From Megalonaias nervosa (Eukaryota > Mollusca > Bivalvia > Unionida > Unionidae): 64,000 bases of DNA. The DNA is taken from positions 1 to 64,000 of the forward strand of contig JAECUM010004968.1 in NCBI GenBank assembly GCA_016617855.1. Direction: 5' to 3'. Shown piece after piece: positions 47,336 through 58,819 of the stretch. The position numbers and the translations under genes were made by a program. Under the pieces are notes generated by a model. The model did no database searches. It saw only the letters and a list, made by a program, of their open reading frames with translations, and was not told the DNA's origin. Position 1 is the stretch's first letter. Each line of letters opens with the position of its first letter.

Positions 47336-47480
47336 TATTTTAAATGCCATGTGTATATGTGCATTTTGTGATGCTGAGGCTGGTGATATATTATGTAATG
47401 GCGCAAAAATATAATCTAAGCTCTTAAAACTGAAACCTCAGCAAAAATAAATCTTCTTGAAACCAAATAATACTTTAGTT

Positions 47481-47657
47481 CAGGGGACTCAAACTCAGAC
47501 CACCCTGAGGGCCACATGAGGGCATTTTCGACTGCCCAAGGGCTGCACCACCTTTGTTATCTCTCATGACACCTTGTGACACCAATCAATGTGCAGGCCA
47601 CAGGATACGGCTTGGCAGGCCACATGCGGCACATGGGCCATGTTTTTGAGACCTCTG
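47481..47657. mobile_element. hAT-like MITE 1
   Basis: 177 bp with ends CAGGGGACTCAAACTCAGAC and, on the complement of the right end, CAGAGGTCTCAAAAACATGG. GGCCACATG-type motifs lie inside both arms. Flanking 8-mers are ctttagtt and cattagtt, one mismatch, fitting the 8 bp duplication of hAT elements. It lies in IAH1 intron 5, 248 bp from exon 5. Confidence 0.8.
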
Positions 47658-47904
47658 CATTAGTTCCATATTTTCTTCCTTTAATTTCAGTCTTTTTTAC
47701 TTAGTAATCTATAAAACATCTACTTTAAAACCAAAAGAATCTAGTTCTAGTTATCTGGATACAATAAGCACAAGTACTGTAGCACAATAACTGTTACAGA
47801 GTTTTGCTTAAGCTAACATTGCATGCTCAAACATTTTTTGTCACTATTAGCAAGAGTGAGATAAGGGTACAAAGTGACCAATGGTCATAACTAAACTACA
47901 ATAC

Positions 47905-48029
47905 CTCTTGCTTCATCATGCAAGTGTAGAGATCCACACATTCTGTTCCGCAAACCTGGGCTGCCTCAACACAAGCTTCTGCATACCTTTTGGTTATAGA
48001 ATTCACCTTGGATGGAGGTGTTGGTCTTT
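47905..48029 (-). CDS. IAH1: IAH1 exon 5
   Basis: The acceptor 'ggttacatatag' ends at 48030; the donor is GAG|GTATTG. The 125 bp exon completes the glutamate and encodes RPTPPSKVNSITKRYAEACV followed by EAAQVCGTECVDLYTCM. It contains the N-S-x-x-x-x-Y-A helix and the VDLY strand of the family. It ends in phase 0. The acceptor has a weak pyrimidine tract compared with the other exons. Confidence 0.9.
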
Positions 48030-48034
48030 CTATA

Positions 48035-49345
48035 TGTAACCATAAAAGTACATTTATTTTTAAATATTTTAATAATTCAAACCAATTTTATGCATCAAAG
48101 ATTTATATTGAACCATGCCATTTTTTTGATTAAGTAACAGTAATATGTTTATATTCAAATATTATTTTTCACAAGCTTTTGAAAATCCCTGTCAGAGCCT
48201 TAATTCATTATTACCAGCCAGAAACAACCAATTATAAATCTAATAAGGAGCACCAAAAAACACTTGTGAAAAAAAATCAATGACTCTGAAAAGATGTGAT
48301 TGTAATATACCACTAATGATTGTTTTATCACATACTTAAATATTAACAAAATGTACTAAAAAAACCATAAATAATGTCTTGTATGGATCTGAGACTCTGC
48401 TTTTTCTCAGAATATGCATAGCACTTTAGGTATCTGTCTTAACTTTTAACTTTTTGGATTGTGCTATTACCACTCTAGTTACAAAATTATTGTTGGATCT
48501 GAAACTGATCCAATTGTTTTGCCAGTAAGCATTTCTATTTAGGTTTATAGAAAGTTTTGACAAAGCAAGATTAATTAACTTATAAGTTAACTGAAACCAA
48601 ATTTTATACAAACAGTCTTACCAAATAAATCTTATATCTAACCTATTCAGTTGTAAGAATTTCATGATGAAAATGATACTGAAAAAAATTAATTTAATAA
48701 AAGAATTAAAAAAACTAGCTTAAATAATCATATCAAGTAATATCAACTATATTTTGTTTGCAGCTTATATATACAGGATATCTGTTTTTGTGTTAGAGGT
48801 AAGGAAATATTTCACAAATGAAGTGAAAACAATGTGTTGTCATGAGTGGCAAAACCACAACTGACAATACAAAACCTTTTGAAATCATGAGTAAAATATC
48901 TCCTTATATCTACTAAAAAAATAGATTTTCTTTTCATTATATTTTAAGACAAAAACCATTGATTTGCAAGGATTTTCTTCTCCATTCTGTGCCAATGTGA
49001 TTAATACATGCATTACTACATCATTCATTACATCGTTGTCCTGAAATTTCACAATAATTTAAGGACAGCGACTTTTTACTAGCTTAACTTGAACGCATAA
49101 TTCAAATTGTGATTATTTTTTTCAAATTTAATGATTGTTTTCATACGAAATTGAAGAAATGGTTTTTACATTAACACATTTTTTTCTGTGGACTGTTGTC
49201 ACTGTTGAAGTGGGCTGGGGGTACTATAGAAACTTCACAGAATAGCAGTACCCAAAAGACTTCTGAGTGTAACATCTATAAAATAATTCAATGATTATGA
49301 GTTTACTTGTAGGGAATTTGGGATTTTATTTTGTTTACTTCTGCA
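48035..49345 (-). other. IAH1 intron sequence without recognisable features
   Basis: AT-rich; nothing was recognised. Confidence 0.5.
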
Positions 49346-49350
49346 TTCTT

Positions 49351-49387
49351 GTGTGTGTGTGTGTGTGTGTGTATGTGTGTGTCTGTC

Positions 49388-49440
<53 letters not shown>
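49351..49440 (+). repeat. (GT)n microsatellite
   Basis: About 90 bp of GT with a short GTCT interruption. A smaller GT run lies at 53195-53213. Confidence 0.95.
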
Positions 49441-49441
<1 letters not shown>

Positions 49442-49444
49442 GGC

Positions 49445-50373
49445 CAAGTTTGCAGTCTAGTTTTATAAGAGATGCTTCACTCAAATTTAACTTAATCTTG
49501 GTTTGCAGCAAAAATTCATCATGCCCAACTTTCCTCATCATTTTCAAACATGATTATGGTTGTAATATGAATTAAAATTGCCACACAAGCAATTTTATTT
49601 AATCAAAAGTGTCTCCTAAAAAATGTGTTGCATTTATTGTAAAGTGTACCATGTATATGATACTCTATGGGTAATATCAAGTAGCAACAGGTCATGTTGG
49701 GTCAGTCACTGACAATTTGCATGATTCTACAGTCTTCACACATTTTAAGATCTGCTCATCCCGATGGGGGGGGGGAGGGAGGGAGAGGGAGAAGAAGCAG
49801 AAGAAAAAATTTAAACTGCAATAAATATGGAATTTAGGTTTGCCTTACACATAAAAAGCAGATACATTTCCTTTATTGGAAAAGAAAGTAGTTATAAAAA
49901 AGATATCTCCACTGTGATGACAATAGTGATTATGCCACTGTGGTGATAACAGTGATGTCACCACTGTGGCAATATCATTTTGCTCTAACCAATGTATTTC
50001 AATATCTCATTATGAAATATATAATAATAATAATGAGGTCAAGGTCAGTGGCATGTATATTTTATTTATTGACATGCAAGGTAAGTGTATATATGGTCAT
50101 GTGTTGATAAGAATTTCAAAAGTTTACAGGTTAGGACCCAAGGGTTAAGCCCTTGGATTTGAGATTGACCTCGAGTTCAATAACAGTTGCATATATCAAT
50201 TTGTCTTTTCATGCCCAGTCAAATGTAAACATGGTTGTAGCATGGAAATCTAAATAGTTTTTATGTTATGATCCGAGGGCAAAGTGCCTGGGCATATGGA
50301 AAGACTAATGTACATGTCATGAATTATCATTGTTGTGCTGAAGTTCAGCCAGTGGTTGCTTACACTGATTGTC
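49445..50373 (-). other. IAH1 intron sequence without a gene
   Basis: A G/A-rich tract lies at 49764-49806 and two copies of 'gatgtcaccactgtgg'-like phrases at about 49905-49975. Nothing else was recognised. Confidence 0.5.
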
Positions 50374-50464
50374 TTAAAGGAGACCAGAAATCAATGGAAA
50401 TATAGAATAATAATAAAAGCACTATAGAAGAAAACCTTATTCTGAAGTATCATCTGCGACCGTA

Positions 50465-50488
50465 ATGCCAATATTTAAATATTGGCAT
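50465..50488. repeat. 24 bp perfect palindrome
   Basis: ATGCCAATATTT followed immediately by its exact reverse complement, about 90 bp inside the left end of the TTAA element. It could be a subterminal protein-binding site. Confidence 0.95.
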
Positions 50489-50615
50489 ATCTTCAAGGAG
50501 CTGAATTTCTGTGACCTCGTATGCAAAATTTCTGCGCATATTCGGTTACTTTTGTGATGTGATGTCATAGTAGCGACTCCAGCATCCCGACTGTCAGTTG
50601 CTAGAGTAAAAGACA

Positions 50616-50929
50616 ATGCTGTTTTGCATTGCTCACAGGTGTAATAGTACATTAAGAAAAGGCTGTGAACAATTTTTTTTTTCTTTTCCAAAAGATAAAG
50701 ACATAAAGAAAGTATGGATACATTATTATAAGCGATTCAATTTCAAAGCAACACCATACAGCACTCTGTGCTCATTACATTTCTCAAAGGAGTGTTATGA
50801 GAGGGATCCTGAAAAAATGGCAGCTCTAGGATAAGCAAATGCCAGGTCTAGACTAAAAGTTGTCACTATTCCAGACATACTGTTGGATATTTTAAATCCT
50901 GTGAGTTATGAAAATAGGCAAAAGGCCAA
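50616..50929 (+). pseudogene. THAP zinc-finger exon with one in-frame stop
   Basis: The 72-codon frame from ATG at 50616 holds a complete THAP motif: C4 and C9, FFFSFPK around residues 20-26, W34, then C52-x2-H55-F56. The frame is closed by TAA at 50832-50834. Reading on in the same frame gives 31 further protein-like codons with KVVTIPDIL, which resembles the AVPxIF box after many THAP domains, up to a consensus donor AA|GTAAGT at 50929/50930. A single nonsense mutation in an otherwise intact exon is the simplest reading. The exon belongs to the enclosing transposon, inside and antisense to the IAH1 gene. Confidence 0.75.
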
Positions 50930-52347
50930 GTAAGTGACCACAAAATGCAACAATGAATTCACAGATCTTTTATCTACACCAGCAGTGCTAAAAATAAATC
51001 GATAGCCCAACACCTGGGGCTACTCTAATTTGTGTTCTGTCCATCCTGTATTCAAAGTGAGGTGCCTGCTGGGCTTGTCGGAAAAAAACTGTTTGCCTGA
51101 GGAAATGAGTAAATGTATTTTCAAGATGTTGACATACATGCCACAACACGGTGCAATCTAAATCAAATCACCACTGTCCTAGGTGAAATTGAGATCTGAC
51201 TTTAGTGAAATGGAAGCTTTGCTAAAAATAAGATTCTAAACCCCTGACGCAGTCGTGTTTCGAGAAAACACAATTTTCAGTAATCTTAAAAAAATTATTT
51301 TGAAAAAATAATTTAAAAAAACAACAATAACAACAAAAACCTTTCAGTCTATGCCTGTTACATGTAGTATGTATAAACAGTAATCTGTAACTGATTGGAA
51401 CTGACATAAAACTATCCCTTGGGCAGTTTAAATAGCAGCTATTAAAAGAAAAGAGGTCAGATATAAAATCAAAATTTCACATTAACTGGCTGACAAAAGA
51501 AATTGGGGGCAGGCGACTACTGACCCCAACCCCTTGCCCGAATGTGCCAGCGCCCATGGGACACGACATTTCTCCCTATGATACGCCTTATTACTCCCCA
51601 GGACAACCCCATTTTTTCATATTCTGGTCAGCTGTGGCCAAACTGCAAAATAGCTAAAGTTTTTACTTAAGTAGGTCTACACAAGCAATAAAGCCAGCGT
51701 GACTAATTAATAGTTAATCCTTATCCTTGTATTTATCTTGTAAAAAGGACTGCCCTTCAGACATACTCCAAAGAAACCAAGTTCAACAGTGTGTGTATGT
51801 AAGCACCAGCAATTGATTGGCAAATAAACGATGCCCTATTTTGTTGTAACTAAGGATAGGACTTCATTTTGACAGTTCAGATCTGCAGTCACAAGTTACT
51901 GTACATGTGGCCACTGTTTTTCCCACGTTTTATGTCCCACCTTATTTCCTTAGGTTTAAGTCTTAAGGCATGTAACACTGTTTACTGAATAAAAATATTT
52001 ATTCTGAATTAGTTTTGTGGGGGCACATATACTGCATGGTATATTTTGTTTTATTCCTTCTTTCAATTTAATCATGGTAATTACAATTTTACATATATGG
52101 TACAGGAATGTCGGGTGTTAACTGGCCGAATTTCTTTGGCAGAAATGGAGATGCGAAAATTACACAAGCATTCACAGTGATCATTCATCGGATTTAAGCT
52201 AATTGGTGACAAATTTATTCTTTTAATTTTTTTACCATAGTACTTTTGAATGGTTTTAAAAAATCTGAAATTTAGGTGAATAATGTTTAATCTTAAGATT
52301 CTATTTACTGAAGAAAAGAACTGTCTTGTGATATTAATTATTTCGTT

Positions 52348-52491
52348 CAGTGCCGGATTTAGACATAGCGAGACCCTAAGCTATGGGAAGCTGTAGAGGC
52401 CCTATTTGGGATAAAATAAATTTGAGAGGCCCCTTCAGACTGTGAGGCCGTAAGCTGTAGCTTGTTTAGCTTATGCCTAAATCTGGCACTG
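52348..52491. mobile_element. hAT-like MITE 2, nested in the TTAA element
   Basis: 144 bp with ends CAGTGCCGGATTTAG and CTAAATCTGGCACTG, perfect but for one base. Flanking 8-mers atttcgtt and atttcatc agree at six of eight positions. 'gaggccc' motifs recur inside. No coding capacity. Confidence 0.85.
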
Positions 52492-53805
52492 ATTTCATCA
52501 CTACAATATTCACAAGTGATAAAATAGAATATGGCATCTGTGGATTGCGTACGTTATATCTATTTATGTATGGGTGTTTTTTTTGAGAAATGAAAATTGA
52601 GAGACATAATGGAATACTCGGGAGTTCCCTGCGAAAAATTGGGAGATATTACTAGATCAAGAGGTAGGTGTGGAAATACCTCCAAAATCGGGAGTTTTTT
52701 TTTTTCCCAGCTTGTGAGTTGACAGGTGTGAACTGTCCGGGCTTGTGAAATTTCAGTCAGGGCTTGTGAGTTCATTTAAGTCACAAGCCCAGGGCCTGTG
52801 CCAAAAAAAAAATTTTCTTTGAGCACTGACCACTACAGTACATCAACTGTTACACCAGACATGTATATATTATCAGATCTGTCAATACGCTAACTGTAAC
52901 CTGCATGTAAAATACACTGTAATTGAATCATAAGAAGGAAGCTTTTCAATGTTTAAATTAATTACTTATGATTTCTGCTTTGCAGATTTATTTGTGGGGG
53001 TATTTTTTGAAAAACTAACGCTTAAGTTACGACCGATGAAAACCGTTCTCAATGCCTTTTACACCTCCCCGGTAATGGATATTGTTTCATACACAAGTCG
53101 GTTCCTGTTCTAGTCTCTTCGCCCAGAATTCAGTATTATCTCTCAGTGTTTCAGTGTTGGATGTGTATTTTCAAAATATTAGTCCTTAGGTGGTGTGTGT
53201 GTGTGTGTGTGTGTTGGGGGTAGGTAATGAATATGTCATTTACATATAATATAATTGAATCTCATCCTTCTTAAATGAATTTATTGCATTGTGGTAAATT
53301 TTTAATTTTTACAATGGGCACCATCACTTAATCCTTATCACATTTCTGCACAGCACACAATGTATAAGGATTTATTTTAAAATTACACTGCTTTTTTAAA
53401 TTCCAAAATATGAAATATGAGCACCTTCTTACTGTTGTACTTTCACGTGCTTTCAGGTCTTAAATACATTGTTAACACAAAATTCAACAGATATAGTCAT
53501 CAGCATATCTTGGAAGCAGATTCAACTTTTGAATGTGCAACCCAAATCTGGTCTCCTCATGTCTGTCTTGCTCACCGTGTTTCTGTTTGTATTCGAGGAG
53601 TGGCTAGTATTGCGTCACGGGACCACGTGATCTTTCGTCTCATCAAAACTCAGAAAAACTTGGCAATTTACGGAATCATGGTATCATCCACGCAATATAA
53701 TCACTACCTGCTTACGATATTGAATTTATAAACATTACAGTCGAATTAAAATTTGTAGAGAATTACATACATAAAAGGAAAAATTTTATTTCCGGTCTCC
53801 TTTAA

Positions 53806-55320
53806 GCCAATCTGTATTGCCTGGGAGTAAATAAGGTCTTTGTCAATCAAACCAGCAAGTGGGAATTGTTTCCAGGATTTGATTGATTGTGTTAGAGGCT
53901 CGTGATATTTGTTGCTTTTTCTGCTGATGTTACAGTAATTACAACCCACCCACCAAGCTGTTGTCAATTCAAGTTGTAGTTCTACAATGTAAGACATATC
54001 ACATGATATTTTTGTTTTGTTGCTACATCTTACTGCCTAAATAACAACCTTGTGTAGCATGTTCCCAAGTCAATTGACAAGAGAATGAGAGGTAACATTT
54101 TCAGGAATATCTCATACTCTTAGCAGACACTCTTTCAAAAATTTAAATCTAATTGACTATACCGACTTTCCTGTCTTTATCCTGAAGAAATCAAAATCTG
54201 AGAGTATCAAATGGAAGCATTTTCATATTTTGTTCAGCTGGTTGGAATGCAATGGAAGCTGGGAATGCCAAATTGGATTAAGTTGTATAACGTTTCTTTA
54301 ACGAATAAAAAATATATTAATATTGAAGAAAATGTTTAGACAGCTTTATTTTGTTCAAGATATTTATCATCCTTTTATCCAATTTCATCATTCTTGGCTT
54401 CCATCACATTCCAACCAACTGAAATGTAGCTCAACGGAACTTGAAAACACATCCATTTGCTTGTGTGAGAATTTCATTTTATTTGAAAAAAGACATCAAA
54501 GTAAGTGAAGTCCACCTACATCAACATGACTTTAATTTGTGGAAATGCTTCAATATGTGCTGTCAAGTGTGTGAGATATTCTTGAAAATATGGACACTCA
54601 TTTCGATGTCAGTCAACATCAGAACATGTTACACAAGGCCGTTATTTTGGCAGTAAGACGTAGCACCAAAACACAAATAACATGTGATACATCTGACAAT
54701 GTAGGATTATTCAAGTTGGTGCAACTGGTTACACACTTTGCTCATAGAGTTAATCCTTTTATCTCTTTTGTGAATTAACTGTTGATTTTTGTCTCAGCAT
54801 AAACAATTCTATTTCTGGATGTGATAACTGTTTCTTTTTATTTTATTCATTGTTAGATATACAATGTAAATGTATAGAGTTTTCATATTTTACCAAAGCC
54901 TGGTCAAAATGGTTGTCACAGTCAATATTACAACTAAGTACTAATCATGTTAACATGTAAGAACCTTAATAACAATGGAAAAACCTCCAATTAAAAAGAG
55001 ACAATTTTGTACACAAAAGAAAATTACTGAAAGAAGTGATTTAAACATTGGTAAAACAAATTTAGGGTGGTATAAAGGAAAAGGAGTAAATCAGAAATGA
55101 TTGAATGTGCCAATACATGTACGTGTGATATTGAAATATAAATGTGATTAATGCTTGATGACAAAAGTATATCTTTATAGCTATATAATTTTGTTTTCAG
55201 ATGTATGCATATAATATTTTAGCAAGAACTGTTAAAAAAGAATAGAATATATGTACAAATACTGTGGTTATTTTTCTTTAAATGGTTCAGAAATTTTACC
55301 TTGAAAACTGGTCATTTTGT
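53806..55320 (-). other. IAH1 intron sequence without recognisable features
   Basis: Short frames only; nothing was recognised. Confidence 0.5.
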
Positions 55321-55326
55321 ACAAAC

Positions 55327-55394
55327 CTGTTATGAGAGACCACCTGTCTTGAGAGACTATTTTTTGTTGGCAGAGGGGTGGTCTCTCATAACAG
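55327..55394. repeat. Small foldback sequence, 18 bp perfect arms
   Basis: 'ctgttatgagagaccacc' at 55327-55344 is the exact complement of 55377-55394. The 32 nt loop contains another 'ttgagagac'. It is probably the remains of a MITE. The arms extend imperfectly outward. Confidence 0.85.
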
Positions 55395-55789
55395 TGATAC
55401 TGTATTGCACATGAATTTCATGGACTTTATTTTCATACCAATCAGAATCCCATCAACTAATATTTTAAAATGTGGTCATATCAAAACTATGAAACTGCAC
55501 ATACTATACATAAAGTGTGCCAACTATGTGACAAATATATTTTACAAACACAAAATCCTAGTTTCAAATTTGTAAGTAACATTGCAAGTGCACAAGATAT
55601 GCATGAATTTAATTTCCCTTTACAGCAAATACAAGCATCTACATAACAGTGTTTTGTTCTTTTCTTCATAACTATTTGTAAATTTCTCTTCTAAATGGAA
55701 ACTGTGCTGCCTTTGGATGTCTTTAACTTACAAGATGTAAAAACAAAATGGAGGTAATTGCAGTCAAATATTTATTCTTGTACACTAAC

Positions 55790-55877
55790 CTTTAAGTTTG
55801 CAGTCAAGGGCCCAAGCTTCCTCATCACAGGCAGGGGGAGTTATCAGGATTACCCTATTCCTCTTTACACCAATTGA
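55790..55877 (-). CDS. IAH1: IAH1 exon 4
   Basis: The acceptor 'gcttctgtgtttcag' ends at 55878; the donor is AAAG|GTTAGT. The exon encodes SIGVKRNRVILITPPACDE followed by EAWALDCKLK and the first base of a glutamate codon. VILITPP is the core beta-strand and turn common to this family. The 88 bp exon keeps phase with both neighbours. Confidence 0.92.
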
Positions 55878-56296
55878 CTGAAACACAGAAGCATTTCACT
55901 TACAGTACATAGACACAAAAAAGTCCTGATGTCTAAAAATTCTACACACTTCCACAGAGACTGACATTGTGAAAACTGAAGAATCTTTCAAATTTATAAT
56001 AAAAATATTGGTTTTATATACATTTATTAGTTATGGATTATATTTTCCAAAGCTGCTGGATTAGTCTTGAAAAGAAGGAAAATTTATAGAAGTAAGACCT
56101 TGACAGCGATGATAAAAGATACACAATATTTCTTTTGAATACAGGCCTATGGTGATTAATTTGACTCTTCAAAACTGTACGGTCCACATTTTAAATGTAT
56201 TCCTAAAATGGATTATAGGATTTAATTGAGACTGGTAAATGTTGAAAATCATTGTATCATGAAAATTGAAAATCTGTCAAAAGTCAATTGACAAAC

Positions 56297-56516
56297 CTGT
56301 AAATAATCCACCATGTCTATTAGATTCTGTTTATACTCCTCGAGGGGTACATGTTGCTTTGGATTCAAAGACTTATCAACAGAATCATTGGCTCCCAGGA
56401 AAATGGTCATAAAGGCAATGGACTTGGCATCTACTTCTGTAACTAGCTTTGGCAAAATGATCTTATTCCAGCGGGAGTTGTAACCAGAAAATCCTCGATT
56501 AAATACATCACATTTC
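56297..56516 (-). CDS. IAH1: IAH1 exon 3: oxyanion blocks
   Basis: The acceptor 'cttatatctgcag' ends at 56517; the donor is CAG|GTTTGT. The exon completes the split arginine and encodes KCDVFNRGFSGYNSRW, with the glycine of GDSL block II, then the hydrophobic strand IAFMTIFLGANDS containing the asparagine of block III. NPKQHVPLEEYKQNL follows, a strongly conserved helix in this family. It leaves in phase 0. A palindromic MITE begins only 30 bp upstream of the acceptor (56547), and the open frame runs on into it, so an automatic gene call may extend too far 5'. Confidence 0.93.
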
Positions 56517-56546
56517 CTGCAGATATAAGGTGATAAAAATATAAAA

Positions 56547-56773
56547 ACCATATATAACTGCTTATGAATCAAGTTCAACTGCAAACTGCACAGACCTAGA
56601 TCTGGCATAACATAATGCTTGAGCAAATCTGGGTCTCTGCAGTTAAATAGAGTTTGTTAGCAATCAGTGGAACAAACAACACATACCCTGATCTGCTGAT
56701 GCATTATGTAACGGCAGATCAGGGTCTATGATGCTTGCAGTTGGACTTGACTTATAAGTGAGTATATATAATA
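56547..56773 (+). mobile_element. Palindromic MITE family, copy 8, next to an IAH1 splice acceptor
   Basis: Near full length: 'accatatataactgcttatg', 'caactgcaaactgcacagac', the spacer 'gttagcaatcagtggaacaa', the second hairpin 'gatctgctgatgcattatgt', and the end 'cttataagtgagtatatata'. Its left end lies 30 bp from the acceptor of IAH1 exon 3. Confidence 0.88.
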
Positions 56774-56900
56774 CCATAATTTAGCAGTATAAAACATGGC
56801 CAAGCACATAATTATAGTAGTCTTGTCTCATAAATCCAATTCCAACTGCATGCAATTAAGTCAAATCAACCAGCTGTTGGAAAAATAAGCTTACCCTATA

Positions 56901-57096
56901 TACCATACTTGCTTATATCTATACAAACATCCAACTATAAAGAATGTTAATCATGATTTGTTGTAGCATAAAGTTCTGGCAAATCAGGAACAAAGTAACA
57001 CTCTTTGTTCTATTTGTGATTTTGAAATTGTAACATAACTTTGATCTGCTGGTATTTATACTATGGGTCTACACTATCCACAGTTGGTAAGTACTA
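56901..57096 (+). mobile_element. Palindromic MITE family, copy 9 (diverged)
   Basis: Starts 'taccatacttgcttatatct' and ends near 'ccacagttggtaagtac'. The internal palindromes are much degraded. Confidence 0.65.
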
Positions 57097-57331
57097 TAAA
57101 TGTAAATGACTACTGCTTCACACTCATCATGTAATAGATAAATATGTCAGTTAAATAAAATTAATAATAATAATAAACTGTAAATTGATGGTCAGCGGTT
57201 AGAGACAAAGTTACAAGAGCAAGTGGCCATCAACCAATTTGGTCACCAGCTAGGTGTGAATCGCTGTCTCATCACGTGGCCAGAGAAAAGCTTGTCTGAT
57301 CAAATAAAAAATAGGGCAAAAAGATGTTCCT

Positions 57332-57548
57332 GTATATACTTGCTTATAAGTCAAGTCCAACTGCAAAATACGCAGACCCGGATCTGCCTTCGCATAATGT
57401 ACTGGCAGATTTGGGTTTATGTAGTTTGTTTGGAGTAATCCAGAGAAAAAAAATTAAACAGACCCTGATCTACAAGTGCATTATGAAATCACATATCATG
57501 GGCTATGTTGTTTGCATTTGGATTCAACTTATAAACAAGCATACAAAG
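57332..57548 (+). mobile_element. Palindromic MITE family, copy 10
   Basis: 'tatatacttgcttataagtc' with 'aagtccaactgcaaaatacg' at the left; 'gttgtttgcatttggattca' and 'cttataaacaagcat' at the right; both internal hairpins are recognisable. Confidence 0.85.
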
Positions 57549-57549
57549 T

Positions 57550-58815
57550 GTTGGGGGGAAAAGAATGAATTTACTACATAACTCAATTCTGTCATCCAAT
57601 ACTTATGAAATTTTCACAATAAACTTAGGAATCTTGTTTCAATCACTGGGTGATATTTTCTGCAACTAAAAATACTGGCTTTAGAAAAATAAGAAAACAC
57701 AGGAATAAGCAGAAAATTCTGTTTTACTGAGTGTACAATTAAATGACAGAAAAATACTACACATGTTAATTGAGTGAAGGCAATGATTTTGGTATTTTCA
57801 TGACATTTTAAAGGAAATGGCAAGCGAAAAAGAAGTACAATTCTGATGAAAAATGAAATTATTTCTTAACTACGGATATTGTGGATTGAGGTCTGTATGT
57901 TTACAAGTCAATATGCACTTGCTCAAATGGAGAGATCTGAAGTTTGTAACTCACTTTGGCTTGTTAGGATTTCTTTCTTTCTATTCCTTCTGTTAGAAAT
58001 AGTTCACATTGGCATCTGCCACTGACAGAAATGATTTACTGAGATTCATTTACATCAACCATTTTATTTTTCAAATCAATAATTATGAGGGCAACCAGAT
58101 TAACCTAATAATTACAAATTAAATCAATTGGTATGAATGACTCACAATGAAGTTCTCGTGTCAAAGGCAGATATACAGTAGTATTGATTACACTAGTTGG
58201 ATCTGCTAAACTAATATTAAATTACAGCCAGGTGAAAGTGTGGGTAATTGATTTCCAATCATGTAAAATTACAATACATCGTGGGTCAATTGTTAATATA
58301 CTAATATGTATCCAAAAATAAATGAAGCTTTGTCTCAACACATAGTCAAATTAACAACTGTCCAGTACCTGACCTTTCATGAGCAATTTCTTAAAAATAC
58401 ATCAATATGTTTGTAGGTAGAAAAATCCATTACCTGGTTGCCCAGGACAACTCAAAATTACAACTGGGCAACCTACTCCAAGTGAGAGGCATGCTGGACA
58501 AGACATTTTATGGATTTGAAATAAGTGTGTTTGCCAGTATGAAAAATCAATAAAATGAGCTGTCTACATACAATGGAAACTGAAAAGGGGAACTTTGGCA
58601 TTCAATTTCACAAAATCTGCAATAAATCCAATTATAAAATGTTTGAATAATTGATTATTGTTTTAACTGCAATTACCATAAATGTTTTTAATCGGAACCA
58701 GATATCTTTGCTGGTCAACCATATGTTTCAGTGTGACTATCTTAAAAGCAAATATATTTTTTGAAAACTGTTATATCCCCATGGTTTCATGTGGACAAAA
58801 TGTGAAGTTATAATG
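57550..58815 (-). other. IAH1 intron sequence without recognisable features
   Basis: Nothing was recognised. Confidence 0.5.
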
Positions 58816-58819
58816 TTTC

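Larger units (their letters stand above)
50378..53801 (+). mobile_element. TTAA-flanked, THAP-carrying DNA transposon (Kolobok-like), 3424 bp
   Basis: Left end AGGAGACCAGAAAT; complement of the right end AGGAGACCGGAAAT. TTAA flanks both sides (50374-50377, 53802-53805). A THAP-domain exon starts 238 bp in. TTAA duplications plus a THAP-bearing transposase are the combination known for the Kolobok superfamily; piggyBac also uses TTAA but lacks THAP. No DDE catalytic domain was recognised in the remaining 2.9 kb, which contains a nested hAT-like MITE (52348-52491) and a GT repeat. The copy therefore appears decayed or internally deleted. Confidence 0.7.

Noticed and set aside
53417..53731. 104-codon frame inside the TTAA element as transposase
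   Set aside because: No DDE-type motif or known similarity was seen, and it overlaps the subterminal region near the right end.
56517..56626. N-terminal extension of the IAH1 frame as coding
   Set aside because: The extension is translated MITE and intron. A good acceptor at 56517 and a phase-matched upstream exon at 61879-61934 show that it is not part of the protein.
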